A stretch of 64,000 bases of DNA from Fenollaria sporofastidiosus (lineage in GTDB: Bacteria; Bacillota; Clostridia; Tissierellales; Peptoniphilaceae), in NCBI RefSeq assembly GCF_943169635.2, contig NZ_OW968186.1, forward strand, positions 310,001 to 374,000, read 5' to 3'. Made by a program: the position numbers and the translations under genes. The notes below the pieces were generated by a model. That model worked only from the letters and a program-made list of their open reading frames with translations. It was not told the DNA's origin and did no database searches. Numbering within the stretch: the first letter of the stretch is position 1; each line of letters begins with the position of its first letter. Shown here piece after piece: positions 1 through 10,226 of the stretch.

Positions 1-1218
1 GTCATTCTTAAAAGTAATCTTCTCATATGGCTTAGCCTTCCAAGCCTTCACCAAAGCCTCGTTTATGGCTGTCACTTTCTTAAACTTGCCCTCTTCAAAC
101 TTGTAGACCTCTTGCAAGTTGTAGTCAAGCATGCCGATGGCGTAGATGCCACTCTCACAGGCGTCAAACTCGTCAACAGAGCCTACTACCTTAGAAAGCC
201 TTTCCACTTTACCAGCCTTGTCAATAGCGAATAGATCTGCACTATTCGCAAGTGTAGCTATAAAGTAAAGCTTGTCCTTCACTGCCCTAAACGAGTAGCC
301 GCCGCCATAACGAAGGTCGCTTCCAACAGATGAGCCAATGGACATATCAAAGTCCTCGTTAATGCACCTCATGCCTTCCTTAGACTTGTCGATTAGGTAG
401 ACCTTCATATTTTGGTTTATGCCGTGTGCCTCTTGGTCAGTCGCAAATATAAAGACATCCTCCCCTGCGTAACTTGGTCCGTAGTAAGTTAAGTCCTCAT
501 CGTACTCAAGCTTCACAGATTTATCGCTCTCAAAGCTATATACATAAAGCTGACTCTTTAAAGGCGCCTTGTCAGTGTATGACTCCGAAGTGTAGATAAT
601 CTCCGACTTGTTAGGAGCTATGTCGTAGCTCGATACATTAGTAAAGTCATCAGTAAGAATCTTAAGAGCGCCACTCTTTATATTGTAGATGGCAAGCGAA
701 GTACGGATCTTGTTGATGTAGCCAGCGCCATTTAAGTAGAAAGGAATCTCGTCATATATAGTGTAGTCGTCCTCTTGTTTAATTTCAGCCGACTTCTTCT
801 CGTAAGTCTCCTGATCCATGTCCTTAAAGTGCCTAATCTTCTCAGAGTTTGAGATCATAAGCACAAGATTGTCCTCATCCAAAACGCGCACACTGTTTAT
901 AGGGTACATAAGCCTAAACAGCTCCTGTCTCTCCCCACCCGTAAAGCTTAAGCGGTAAACAATAGACGCATACTTTCTTTTCTCATCTGACTTTGCAAAA
1001 ATGATTCCACTATTGTCAATAGCATAAGTAGAAGAGACGTCATTAGTAGACAGTCTCTTCAAAGAATCATTCTCATCAAGCATGTAGAACGAGTTTTTGT
1101 ACCCGTTCGAAGCCATATCCACGTCAGTTACAGTGAAGACCTTGCTGCGTCCGTCAGGCGAAATCTTAAGCGCAGATACAGGTTTGTTTAATTTAAAATC
1201 ATCTATCTTAATATTCAT
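1..1218 (-). CDS. S9 family (prolyl oligopeptidase-type) peptidase, N-terminal part
   Basis: The reading frame is open from an ATG at 1218 to the left edge without a stop, giving 406 residues (MNIKIDDFKLNKPVSALKIS...). The start resembles cytoplasmic S9 acylaminoacyl/dipeptidyl peptidases: an opening SPDG blade followed by repeated short beta-propeller blades (for example DIAPNKSEIIYTS, YGGGYSFRAVKDKLYF). The alpha/beta-hydrolase domain with the catalytic Ser-Asp-His would lie beyond the window, so catalytic residues cannot be checked. The ATG lies 1 nt after the hpf stop, and the end of hpf supplies the GTGGAA ribosome-binding stretch, so the two are probably co-transcribed. A peptide-trimming role would suit an amino-acid fermenter (inference). 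Family call moderate to good; exact specificity unknown. Confidence 0.7.
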   Translation of the reverse strand, partial: MNIKIDDFKLNKPVSALKISPDGRSKVFTVTDVDMASNGYKNSFYMLDENDSLKRLSTNDVSSTYAIDNSGIIFAKSDEKRKYASIVYRLSFTGGERQELFRLMYPINSVRVLDEDNLVLMISNSEKIRHFKDMDQETYEKKSAEIKQEDDYTIYDEIPFYLNGAGYINKIRTSLAIYNIKSGALKILTDDFTNVSSYDIAPNKSEIIYTSESYTDKAPLKSQLYVYSFESDKSVKLEYDEDLTYYGPSYAGEDVFIFATDQEAHGINQNMKVYLIDKSKEGMRCINEDFDMSIGSSVGSDLRYGGGYSFRAVKDKLYFIATLANSADLFAIDKAGKVERLSKVVGSVDEFDACESGIYAIGMLDYNLQEVYKFEEGKFKKVTAINEALVKAWKAKPYEKITFKND

Positions 1219-1219
1219 T

Positions 1220-1741
1220 TTATTCCACTTCAATTAGGCCGTAGTTGCCATCCTTTCTCTTGTATACTACATTAATCGATTCATCCTTAGCATTTTGGAA
1301 CACGAAGAAATTGTGTCTTAGTAGTTCCATTTGAAGGATAGCCTCATCAGAAGACATTGGCACAACCTTGAACCTCTTGTTCTTAACAAGCTTAGCCTCA
1401 TCCACTTCTTCCATAGGTTTAATATTTTCAAACCTTATCGAGTCGTTCTTTTGGTATCTGTTTTGAAGCTTAGTTTTGTACTTTCTAACCTGTCTTTCCA
1501 AAACATCAACCGCCTTGTCGATAGATGTGTACATATCGTCAGTCTCTTCCTCCGCCCTAAGGATAGTTCTGTCTAAGAATATAGTTACCTCAACAGCCTT
1601 AGAATTTCTAAGAGCCGAGAAAACAACCTTCGCGTCCACATCCTTGCCAATAAACTTGTCAAGCTTTTGGAACTTCTTTTCAGCAACGTCCTTTAGACTT
1701 TGAGTTAGTTCAATGTTCTTTCCTACAAATTCGATTCTCAT
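1220..1741 (-). CDS. hpf: Ribosome hibernation promoting factor, long form
   Basis: This 173-residue protein matches the long HPF architecture of Gram-positives. An N-terminal S30AE/YfiA beta-alpha-beta domain (about residues 1-100, MRIEFVGKNIELTQSL, with the basic helix VLERQVRKYKTKL) is followed by a linker and a C-terminal dimerisation domain (about 115-173, containing DEAILQMELLRHNFFVF and the YGLIE end). Long HPF binds the 30S decoding region and dimerises ribosomes into inactive 100S particles in stationary phase. The start is supported by an AAGGAGG-type site just upstream (TAAGGAGGTAAGCTT read on the minus strand). It is followed directly by the S9 peptidase. Length and motifs are typical. 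Confidence 0.95.
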   Translation of the reverse strand: MRIEFVGKNIELTQSLKDVAEKKFQKLDKFIGKDVDAKVVFSALRNSKAVEVTIFLDRTILRAEEETDDMYTSIDKAVDVLERQVRKYKTKLQNRYQKNDSIRFENIKPMEEVDEAKLVKNKRFKVVPMSSDEAILQMELLRHNFFVFQNAKDESINVVYKRKDGNYGLIEVE

Positions 1742-1883
1742 AAGCTTACCTCCTTAATAGATTTTCTAATATATATATACCCGAGATAGAAGAAAAATAA
1801 AACAGCTTTATAAATTTATTAAGAGAAAGCGTGAAATAATTTATGTTTGAGTTTATGGTATAGTTTTGATCATATATATGCAA

Positions 1884-1909
1884 TAAAAAAGGACCGCATA
1901 AGCAGTCCC
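1884..1909 (-). terminator. Rho-independent terminator after the 1977-2801 gene
   Basis: On the minus strand GGACTGC pairs with GCGGTCC (one G-U pair) across a TTAT loop and is followed by TTTTTTATTG. It lies about 70 nt past the stop of the AT-rich unknown gene and before hpf. Confidence 0.75.
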
Positions 1910-1976
1910 AATAAAAATTCTTAGTTAGCACTTTCAAGAAAGCAAAAATTTTCAAGTTTTGAAAGTGGGAATGGCT

Positions 1977-2801
1977 TTAAATTGAATTACTAAATATTTC
2001 TTTTGCCTTACTTAAACTATGGTATTTATTATTAAGTACATATCTACCCATTTCAAAAATTACACCTGAATAAAACATTAAATCATCACTAAATTTTAAT
2101 TTGCTTAAATCAATAATTTTTTTGTCTATTTTTTTTATGTAGTTTTCACCATCAAATTCTACTAAATCATAAAGTTTTGAATAATTATGCCACTCTTTAA
2201 TTATTGTGTGATCATGATTTTTAATTATAGCTAAAAATTGCGTGTGATTAGCTCCATTACAAACTAAAATATTCATAGGATACAAATAATGATTATTAAT
2301 ATTTCTACTATAATTGATACAATCAAATTTATTTTTTTCGTTTATGTTATCTAAATTTATTATCAAAGAACGCTTCTTCCATAAATTTAATAAAATTGGT
2401 AATTCACTTAGTTTTATTTTTATTGGATATTCTTCTACTAACTCAATTTCATCCGTATGATAATATTTTTTGTCATCTTCATTTATATAATCAGTTACAA
2501 ATACTTTATGATTTTGAAAAACAGCGTCTTCTATTTCTTTGTAAATATTTTCTATATTTGAATTATACTCAAGTTTTTCTATACTCTCTACTGCTTGAAG
2601 TGCCTCTGAGAAATTCAAATAATTGACAATAAGAAAAGTTAAATAATTTGCTACTATTACTTCATTTATGTTAATTACATTTTTTATTTTTTCATCTTCA
2701 ATTAATTTTATATAACTTAAAAATTTTTCCTTTTTTCTGCTCTTTTCATCTTCTTCATCAGTTGGAAGATTTTTGACGCTTTTGTTTTTTGCAAAACACA
2801 T
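1977..2801 (-). CDS. Uncharacterised cytoplasmic protein (274 aa), AT-rich
   Basis: Function not recognised. The start is well supported by AAAGGAGGAGTG a few bases before the ATG. There is no signal peptide or membrane segment. The N-terminus is lysine/glutamate rich (residues 1-30). A central block around residues 170-200 (HYLYPMNILVCNGANHTQFL) has the look of a conserved core with Cys, Asn and His; it faintly recalls DUF6710-type proteins, but I am not sure. Base composition is visibly more AT-rich than hpf or the SLH gene, with abundant ATA/AAT/TTA codons, which suggests relatively recent acquisition. It stands alone between two terminator hairpins. Confidence 0.65.
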   Translation of the reverse strand: MCFAKNKSVKNLPTDEEDEKSRKKEKFLSYIKLIEDEKIKNVININEVIVANYLTFLIVNYLNFSEALQAVESIEKLEYNSNIENIYKEIEDAVFQNHKVFVTDYINEDDKKYYHTDEIELVEEYPIKIKLSELPILLNLWKKRSLIINLDNINEKNKFDCINYSRNINNHYLYPMNILVCNGANHTQFLAIIKNHDHTIIKEWHNYSKLYDLVEFDGENYIKKIDKKIIDLSKLKFSDDLMFYSGVIFEMGRYVLNNKYHSLSKAKEIFSNSI

Positions 2802-2820
2802 GTTTCACTCCTCCTTTACC

Positions 2821-2857
2821 TAATAACAAAGGCATGTGAGATATCTCCCGCATGCCT
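2821..2857 (-). terminator. Hairpin terminator after the SLH surface-protein gene
   Basis: GGCATG and CATGCC (2831-2836 and 2851-2856) form a stem whose loop holds a GAGATATCTC palindrome. On the minus strand it is followed by TTTGTTATTA. The short U-run makes it a modest terminator; it could act in both directions. Confidence 0.5.
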
Positions 2858-2925
2858 TGTCATTTTTGCAATTATTTAATTATAATTGTTTCTCTTATAT
2901 TTGTTCAAATTTGCTGTGAAATTTT

Positions 2926-3933
2926 TTACTTAACTTCTACCCAGTCCTCTTGAACATTACCCTTCACTCTTCTCTTAAATGAGTGAGTGTTAGTAGCTTC
3001 AACCATGTCATAATATCCCCAGAAGCTTCCATCCAAGTCGATGAAGAACTTGATATTGCCCTTAGTAGGACAGTTCATCGCCGACATAGCGTCGTAGCTT
3101 CTTTCGAAAATCTTGTTAAGAATTACAACCGCTTCACATCTAGTGATAAATGCGTTTGGTCTGAAAGTTCCATCAGGATAACCCATGATTCTGCCAGCTT
3201 GATATTCGCTGCCTATAGCTCTTTCAGCCCAGTGACCCTTAACATCTGCGAATGGTGCAACACCATAAGGCTTGTTGTCAATAGTTGATATCATTTGAGT
3301 AAATTCTGCTCTAGTGATAGGTGCGTTTGGTCTAAATGATCCGTCAGGGTAACCCTTCATGATACCTCTTTCAACAGCCGCGTTGATGGCTTTGTTGTAC
3401 CACGCACTTGGAGTGTCAGAGAATACTGGTTTCATAGCCGATGCGAAAGTATCTAGACCAAGAAGTCTTGTTACTAATGCAGCAGCTTCAGCTCTCTTGA
3501 TATAACCGTTAGGTCTTACAGTTCCGTCAGGATAACCCTTCATATAAGCAGTGTGTTCATGAACCTCTCTAGTATCTACCACTTTTTCATCTTCATGTCC
3601 TGTTCTACGATCATCATCTCTACCACGTCTTCCGTCTCTATCGTGACCGCCTGGTCTATATCCTGGTCTATATCCTGGATAGTATGGATCATATCCATTA
3701 TCATCTCTACCTACACTATGTCCTCTAACAGGTATAGAGTATTGAACAAAGCCGTAAGTCAAATCATTATCACTAATAATTAGACTTATTGGACCGTCAA
3801 CATCATAACCTGGAGTTACATATACCTTTCCATCTGCAGCTACAAATACAGGTATAGATACGCCATCTTCATCTCTAGCTGTAACAGTAGTACCACTATC
3901 CTTATTGACAATGTTGATACCACTGTATTGCAT
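2926..3933 (-). CDS. C-terminal segment of the giant surface protein: three SLH domains
   Basis: This segment carries the wall anchor. Three SLH modules are recognisable by KGYPDGTVRPNGYIKRAE, MKGYPDGSFRPNAPITRAE and MGYPDGTFRPNAFITRCE (about residues 130-270 of the segment). Before them comes a Gly/Tyr/Arg/Asp-rich linker (GYRPGYRPGGHDRDGRRGRDD), and after them a ~55-residue tail (NIKFFIDLDGSFWGYYD). SLH domains bind pyruvylated secondary cell-wall polymer. ATG 3933 is only the first ATG of the segment; the frame remains open upstream into the repeat array to about 4470, where a 1-nt deletion breaks it, so 3933 is unlikely to be a real start. No convincing ribosome-binding site precedes it. 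Confidence 0.85.
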   Translation of the reverse strand: MQYSGINIVNKDSGTTVTARDEDGVSIPVFVAADGKVYVTPGYDVDGPISLIISDNDLTYGFVQYSIPVRGHSVGRDDNGYDPYYPGYRPGYRPGGHDRDGRRGRDDDRRTGHEDEKVVDTREVHEHTAYMKGYPDGTVRPNGYIKRAEAAALVTRLLGLDTFASAMKPVFSDTPSAWYNKAINAAVERGIMKGYPDGSFRPNAPITRAEFTQMISTIDNKPYGVAPFADVKGHWAERAIGSEYQAGRIMGYPDGTFRPNAFITRCEAVVILNKIFERSYDAMSAMNCPTKGNIKFFIDLDGSFWGYYDMVEATNTHSFKRRVKGNVQEDWVEVK

Positions 3934-3982
3934 ATCATTTGTTGGCTCAACTACATTTGGTGTTCCTGTAACATAAGTTTTT

Positions 3983-6900
3983 GTACTTGGATTTGGATCT
4001 GTTTCGAATTTTGCATTTACATCTATGTTTTTATCTATAGCTGTAGCTGATGTTAATTCTGGATCCCATCCTTTGAATATATAGCCTACTTTTGCTGTAA
4101 CTTTTGGTGCATCTGCTGCTAAGTCTGCTAATGTTTTGTTAGCTGCTTTTGGAACATAGAATGTGTTTTCTTTTGCTACTGTTCCTTTTGTTGCATCTGC
4201 TTTAAATGTTACTACCCAATTTCCTGAAGGATTTGGATTTGGTGTTACACCTGGATCTACTGGTCCTACTATTGGATTTGGATCTGTTTCGAATTTTGCA
4301 TTTACATCTATGTTTTTATCTATAGCTGTAGCTGATGTTAATTCTGGATCCCATCCTTTGAATATATAGCCTACTTTTGCTGTAACTTTTGGTGCATCTG
4401 CTGCTAAGTCTGCTAATGTTTTGTTAGCTGCTTTTGGAACATAGAATGTGTTTTCTTTTGCTACTGTTCCTTTGTTGCATCTGCTTTAAATGTTACTACC
4501 CAATTTCCTGAAGGATTTGGATTTGGTGTTACACCTGATCTACTGGTCCTACTATTGGATTTGGATCTGTTTCGAATTTTGCATTTACATCTATGTTTTT
4601 ATCTATAGCTGTAGCTGATGTTAATTCTGGATCCCATCCTTTGAATATATAGCCTACTTTTGCTGTAACTTTTGGTGCATCTGCTGCTAAGTCTGCTAAT
4701 GTTTTGTTAGCTGCTTTTGGAACATAGAATGTGTTTTCTTTTGCTACTGTTCCTTTTGTTGCATCTGCTTTAAATGTTACTACCCAATTTCCTGAAGGAT
4801 TTGGATTTGGTGTTACACCTGGATCTACTGGTCCTACTATTGGATTTGGATCTGTTTCGAATTTTGCATTTACATCTATGTTTTATCTATAGCTGTAGCT
4901 GATGTTAATTCTGGATCCCATCCTTTGAATATAGCCTACTTTTGCTGTAACTTTTGGTGCATCTGCTGCTAAGTCTGCTAATGTTTTGTTAGCTGCTTTT
5001 GGAACATAGAATGTGTTTTCTTTTGCTACTGTTCCTTTTGTTGCATCTGCTTTAAATGTTACTACCCAATTTCCTGAAGGATTTGGATTTGGTGTTACAC
5101 CTGGATCTACTGGTCCTACTATTGGATTTGGATCTGTTTCGAATTTTGCATTTACATCTATGTTTTTATCTATAGCTGTAGCTGATGTTAATTCTGGATC
5201 CCATCCTTTGAATATATAGCCTACTTTTGCTGTAACTTTTGGTGCATCTGCTGCTAAGTCTGCTAATGTTTTGTTAGCTGCTTTTGGAACATAGAATGTG
5301 TTTTCTTTTGCTACTGTTCCTTTTGTTGCATCTGCTTTAAATGTTACTACCCAATTTCCTGAAGGATTTGGATTTGGTGTTACACCTGGATCTACTGGTC
5401 CTACTATTGGATTTGGATCTGTTTCGAATTTTGCATTTACATCTATGTTTTATCTATAGCTGTAGCTGATGTTAATTCTGGATCCCATCCTTTGAATATA
5501 TAGCCTACTTTTGCTGTAACTTTTGGTGCATCTGCTGCTAAGTCTGCTAATGTTTTGTTAGCTGCTTTTGGAACATAGAATGTGTTTTCTTTTGCTACTG
5601 TTCCTTTTGTTGCATCTGCTTTAAATGTTACTACCCAATTTCCTGAAGGATTTGGATTTGGTGTTACACTGGATCTACTGGTCCTACTATTGGATTTGGA
5701 TCTGTTTCGAATTTTGCATTTACATCTATGTTTTTATCTATAGCTGTAGCTGATGTTAATTCTGGATCCCATCCTTTGAATATAGCCTACTTTTGCTGTA
5801 ACTTTTGGTGCATCTGCTGCTAAGTCTGCTAATGTTTTGTTAGCTGCTTTTGGAACATAGAATGTGTTTTCTTTTGCTACTGTTCCTTTTGTTGCATCTG
5901 CTTTAAATGTTACTACCCAATTTCCTGAAGGATTTGGATTTGGTGTTACACCTGATCTACTGGTCCTACTATTGGATTTGGATCTGTTTCGAATTTTGCA
6001 TTTACATCTATGTTTTTATCTATAGCTGTAGCTGATGTTAATTCTGGATCCCATCCTTTGAATATATAGCCTACTTTTGCTGTAACTTTTGGTGCATCTG
6101 CTGCTAAGTCTGCTAATGTTTTGTTAGCTGCTTTTGGAACATAGAATGTGTTTTCTTTTGCTACTGTTCCTTTTGTTGCATCTGCTTTAAATGTTACTAC
6201 CCAATTTCCTGAAGGATTTGGATTTGGTGTTACACCTGGATCTACTGGTCCTACTATTGGATTTGGATCTGTTTCGAATTTTGCATTTACATCTATGTTT
6301 TATCTATAGCTGTAGCTGATGTTAATTCTGGATCCCATCCTTTGAATATATAGCCTACTTTTGCTGTAACTTTTGGTGCATCTGCTGCTAAGTCTGCTAA
6401 TGTTTTGTTAGCTGCTTTTGGAACATAGAATGTGTTTTCTTTTGCTACTGTTCCTTTTGTTGCATCTGCTTTAAATGTTACTACCCAATTTCCTGAAGGA
6501 TTTGGATTTGGTGTTACACCTGGATCTACTGGTCCTACTATTGGATTTGGATCTGTTTCGAATTTTGCATTTACATCTATGTTTTTATCTATAGCTGTAG
6601 CTGATGTTAATTCTGGATCCCATCCTTTGAATATAGCCTACTTTTGCTGTAACTTTTGGTGCATCTGCTGCTAAGTCTGCTAATGTTTTGTTAGCTGCTT
6701 TTGGAACATAGAATGTGTTTTCTTTTGCTACTGTTCCTTTTGTTGCATCTGCTTTAAATGTTACTACCCAATTTCCTGAAGGATTTGGATTTGGTGTTAC
6801 ACCTGGATCTACTGGTCCTACTATTGGATTTGGATCTGTTTCGAATTTTGCATTTACATCTATGTTTTTATCTATAGCTGTAGCTGATGTTAATTCTGGA

Positions 6901-9900
6901 TCCCATCCTTTGAATATATAGCCTACTTTTGCTGTAACTTTTGGTGCATCTGCTGCTAAGTCTGCTAATGTTTTGTTAGCTGCTTTTGGAACATAGAATG
7001 TGTTTTCTTTTGCTACTGTTCCTTTTGTTGCATCTGCTTTAAATGTTACTACCCAATTTCCTGAAGGATTTGGATTTGGTGTTACACCTGGATCTACTGG
7101 TCCTACTATTGGATTTGGATCTGTTTCGAATTTTGCATTTACATCTATGTTTTTATCTATAGCTGTAGCTGATGTTAATTCTGGATCCCATCCTTTGAAT
7201 ATATAGCCTACTTTTGCTGTAACTTTTGGTGCATCTGCTGCTAAGTCTGCTAATGTTTTGTTAGCTGCTTTTGGAACATAGAATGTGTTTTCTTTTGCTA
7301 CTGTTCCTTTTGTTGCATCTGCTTTAAATGTTACTACCCAATTTCCTGAAGGATTTGGATTTGGTGTTACCTGGATCTACTGGTCCTACTATTGGATTTG
7401 GATCTGTTTCGAATTTTGCATTTACATCTATGTTTTATCTATAGCTGTAGCTGATGTTAATTCTGGATCCCATCCTTTGAATATATAGCCTACTTTTGTA
7501 ACTTTTGGTGCATCTGCTGCTAAGTCTGCTAATGTTTTGTTAGCTGCTTTTGAAACATAGAATGTGTTTTCTTTTGCTACTGTTCCTTTTGTTGCATCTG
7601 CTTTAAATGTTACTACCCAATTTCCTGAAGGATTTGGATTTGGTGTTACACCTGGATCTACTGGTCCTACTATTGGATTTGGATCTGTTTCGAATTTTGC
7701 ATTTACATCTATGTTTTTATCTATAGCTGTAGCTGATGTTAATTCTGGATCCCATCCTTTGAATATATAGCCTACTTTTGCTGTAACTTTTGGTGCATCT
7801 GCTGCTAAGTCTGCTAATGTTTTGTTAGCTGCTTTTGGAACATAGAATGTGTTTTCTTTTGCTACTGTTCCTTTTGTTGCATCTGCTTTAAATGTTACTA
7901 CCCAATTTCCTGAAGGATTTGGATTTGGTGTTACACCTGGATCTACTGGTCCTACTATTGGATTTGGATCTGTTTCGAATTTTGCATTTACATCTATGTT
8001 TTTATCTATAGCTGTAGCTGATGTTAATTCTGGATCCCATCCTTTGAATATATAGCCTACTTTTGCTGTAACTTTTGGTGCATCTGCTGCTAAGTCTGCT
8101 AATGTTTTGTTAGCTGCTTTGGAACATAGAATGTGTTTTCTTTTGCTACTGTTCCTTTTGTTGCATCTGCTTTAAATGTTACTACCCAATTTCCTGAAGG
8201 ATTTGGATTTGGTGTTACCTGGATCTACTGGTCCTACTATTGGATTTGGATCTGTTTCGAATTTTGCATTTACATCTATGTTTTTATCTATAGCTGTAGC
8301 TGATGTTAATTCTGGATCCCATCCTTTGAATATATAGCCTACTTTTGTGTAACTTTTGGTGCATCTGCTGCTAAGTCTGCTAATGTTTTGTTAGCTGCTT
8401 TTGGAACATAGAATGTGTTTTCTTTTGCTACTGTTCCTTTTGTTGCATCTGCTTTAAATGTTACTACCCAATTTCCTGAAGGATTTGGATTTGGTGTTAC
8501 CTGGATCTACTGGTCCTACTATTGGATTTGGATCTGTTTTCGAATTTTGCATTTACATCTATGTTTTATCTATAGCTGTAGCTGATGTTAATTCTGGATC
8601 CCATCCTTTGAATATATAGCCTACTTTTGCTGTAACTTTTGGTGCATCTGCTGCTAAGTCTGCTAATGTTTTGTTAGCTGCTTTGGAACATAGAATGTGT
8701 TTTCTTTTGCTACTGTTCCTTTTGTTGCATCTGCTTTAAATGTTACTACCCAATTTCCTGAAGGATTTGGATTTGGTGTTTACACCTGGATCTACTGGTC
8801 CTACTATTGGATTTGGATCTGTTTCGAATTTTGCATTTACATCTATGTTTTATCTATAGCTGTAGCTGATGTTAATTCTGGATCCCATCCTTTGAATATA
8901 TAGCCTACTTTTGCTGTAACTTTTGGTGCATCTGCTGCTAAGTCTGCTAATGTTTTGTTAGCTGCTTTTGGAACATAGAATGTGTTTTCTTTTGCTACTG
9001 TTCCTTTTGTTGCATCTGCTTTAAATGTTACTACCCAATTTCCTGAAGGATTTGGATTTGGTGTTACACTGGATCTACTGGTCCTACTATTGGATTTGGA
9101 TCTGTTTCGAATTTTGCATTTACATCTATGTTTTTATCTATAGCTGTAGCTGATGTTAATTCTGGATCCCATCCTTTGAATATATAGCCTACTTTTGCTG
9201 TAACTTTTGGTGCATCTGCTGCTAAGTCTGCTAATGTTTTGTTAGCTGCTTTTGGAACATAGAATGTGTTTTCTTTTGCTACTGTTCCTTTTGTTGCATC
9301 TGCTTTAAATGTTACTACCCAATTTCCTGAAGGATTTGGATTTGGTGTTACACCTGGATCTACTGGTCCTACTATTGGATTTGGATCTGTTTCGAATTTT
9401 GCATTTACATCTATGTTTTATCTATAGCTGTAGCTGATGTTAATTCTGGATCCCATCCTTTGAATATATAGCCTACTTTTGCTGTAACTTTTGGTGCATC
9501 TGCTGCTAAGTCTGCTAATGTTTTGTTAGCTGCTTTTGAACATAGAATGTGTTTTCTTTTGCTACTGTTCCTTTTGTTGCATCTGCTTTAAATGTTACTA
9601 CCCAATTTCCTGAAGGATTTGGATTTGGTGTTACACCTGGATCTACTGGTCCTACTATTGGATTTGGATCTGTTTCGAATTTTGCATTTACATCTATGTT
9701 TTTATCTATAGCTGTAGCTGATGTTAATTCTGGATCCCATCCTTTGAATATATAGCCTACTTTTGCTGTAACTTTTGGTGCATCTGCTGCTAAGTCTGCT
9801 AATGTTTTGTTAGCTGCTTTTGGAACATAGAATGTGTTTTTTTGCTACTGTTCCTTTTGTTGCATCTGCTTTAAATGTTACTACCCAATTTCCTGAAGGA

Positions 9901-10226
9901 TTTGGATTTGGTGTTACCTGGATCTACTGGTCCTACTATTGGATTTGGATCTGTTTCGAATTTTGCATTTACATCTATGTTTTTATCTATAGCTGTAGCT
10001 GATGTTAATTCTGGATCCCATCCTTTGAATATATAGCCTACTTTTGCTGTAACTTTTGGTGCATCTGCTGCTAAGTCTGCTAATGTTTTGTTAGCTGCTT
10101 TTGGAACATAGAATGTGTTTTCTTTTGCTACTGTTCCTTTTGTTGCATCTGCTTTAAATGTTACTACCCAATTTCCTGAAGGATTTGGATTTGGTGTTAC
10201 ACCTGGATCTACTGGTCCTACTAGTT
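3983..10226 (-). repeat. Tandem array of about 22 copies of a ~285-bp (95-aa) surface-protein repeat
   Basis: The phrase ttttgctactgttcc recurs about 22 times at 279-287-bp spacing (near 4161, 4446, 4727, 5010, 5296 ... 9830, 10114). The intact unit is 285 bp and encodes 95 residues: a Pro-rich spacer (VGPVDPGVTPNPNPSG), a beta-rich core (WVVTFKADATKGTVAKENTF) and GYIFKGWDPELTS...NIDVNAKFE. The GY-F-GW-P pattern resembles InlB B-repeat/Listeria-Bacteroides (Flg_new) modules. Copies are almost identical in DNA sequence, implying recent expansion or homogenisation. Differences are nearly all 1-3 nt indels, the same few sites being hit repeatedly: 4 versus 5 T before ATCTATAG, TATA versus TATATA before GCCTAC, and loss of AC, C or G in GTTACACCTGGATC. 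Confidence 0.95.

Noticed and set aside
1746..1955. 69-codon minus-strand frame between hpf and the next gene
   Set aside because: It crosses the terminator hairpin at 1884-1909 and has low-complexity AT-driven composition with no ribosome-binding site.
3553..3783. Plus-strand frame rich in Ser/Ile inside the SLH gene
   Set aside because: Antisense shadow of the Arg/Gly/Asp-rich linker.
4163..10002. Repeated plus-strand 60-80 codon frames starting MFSFATVPF
   Set aside because: They are antisense shadows of the repeat array, each copy giving the same false frame; no ribosome-binding sites or promoters.
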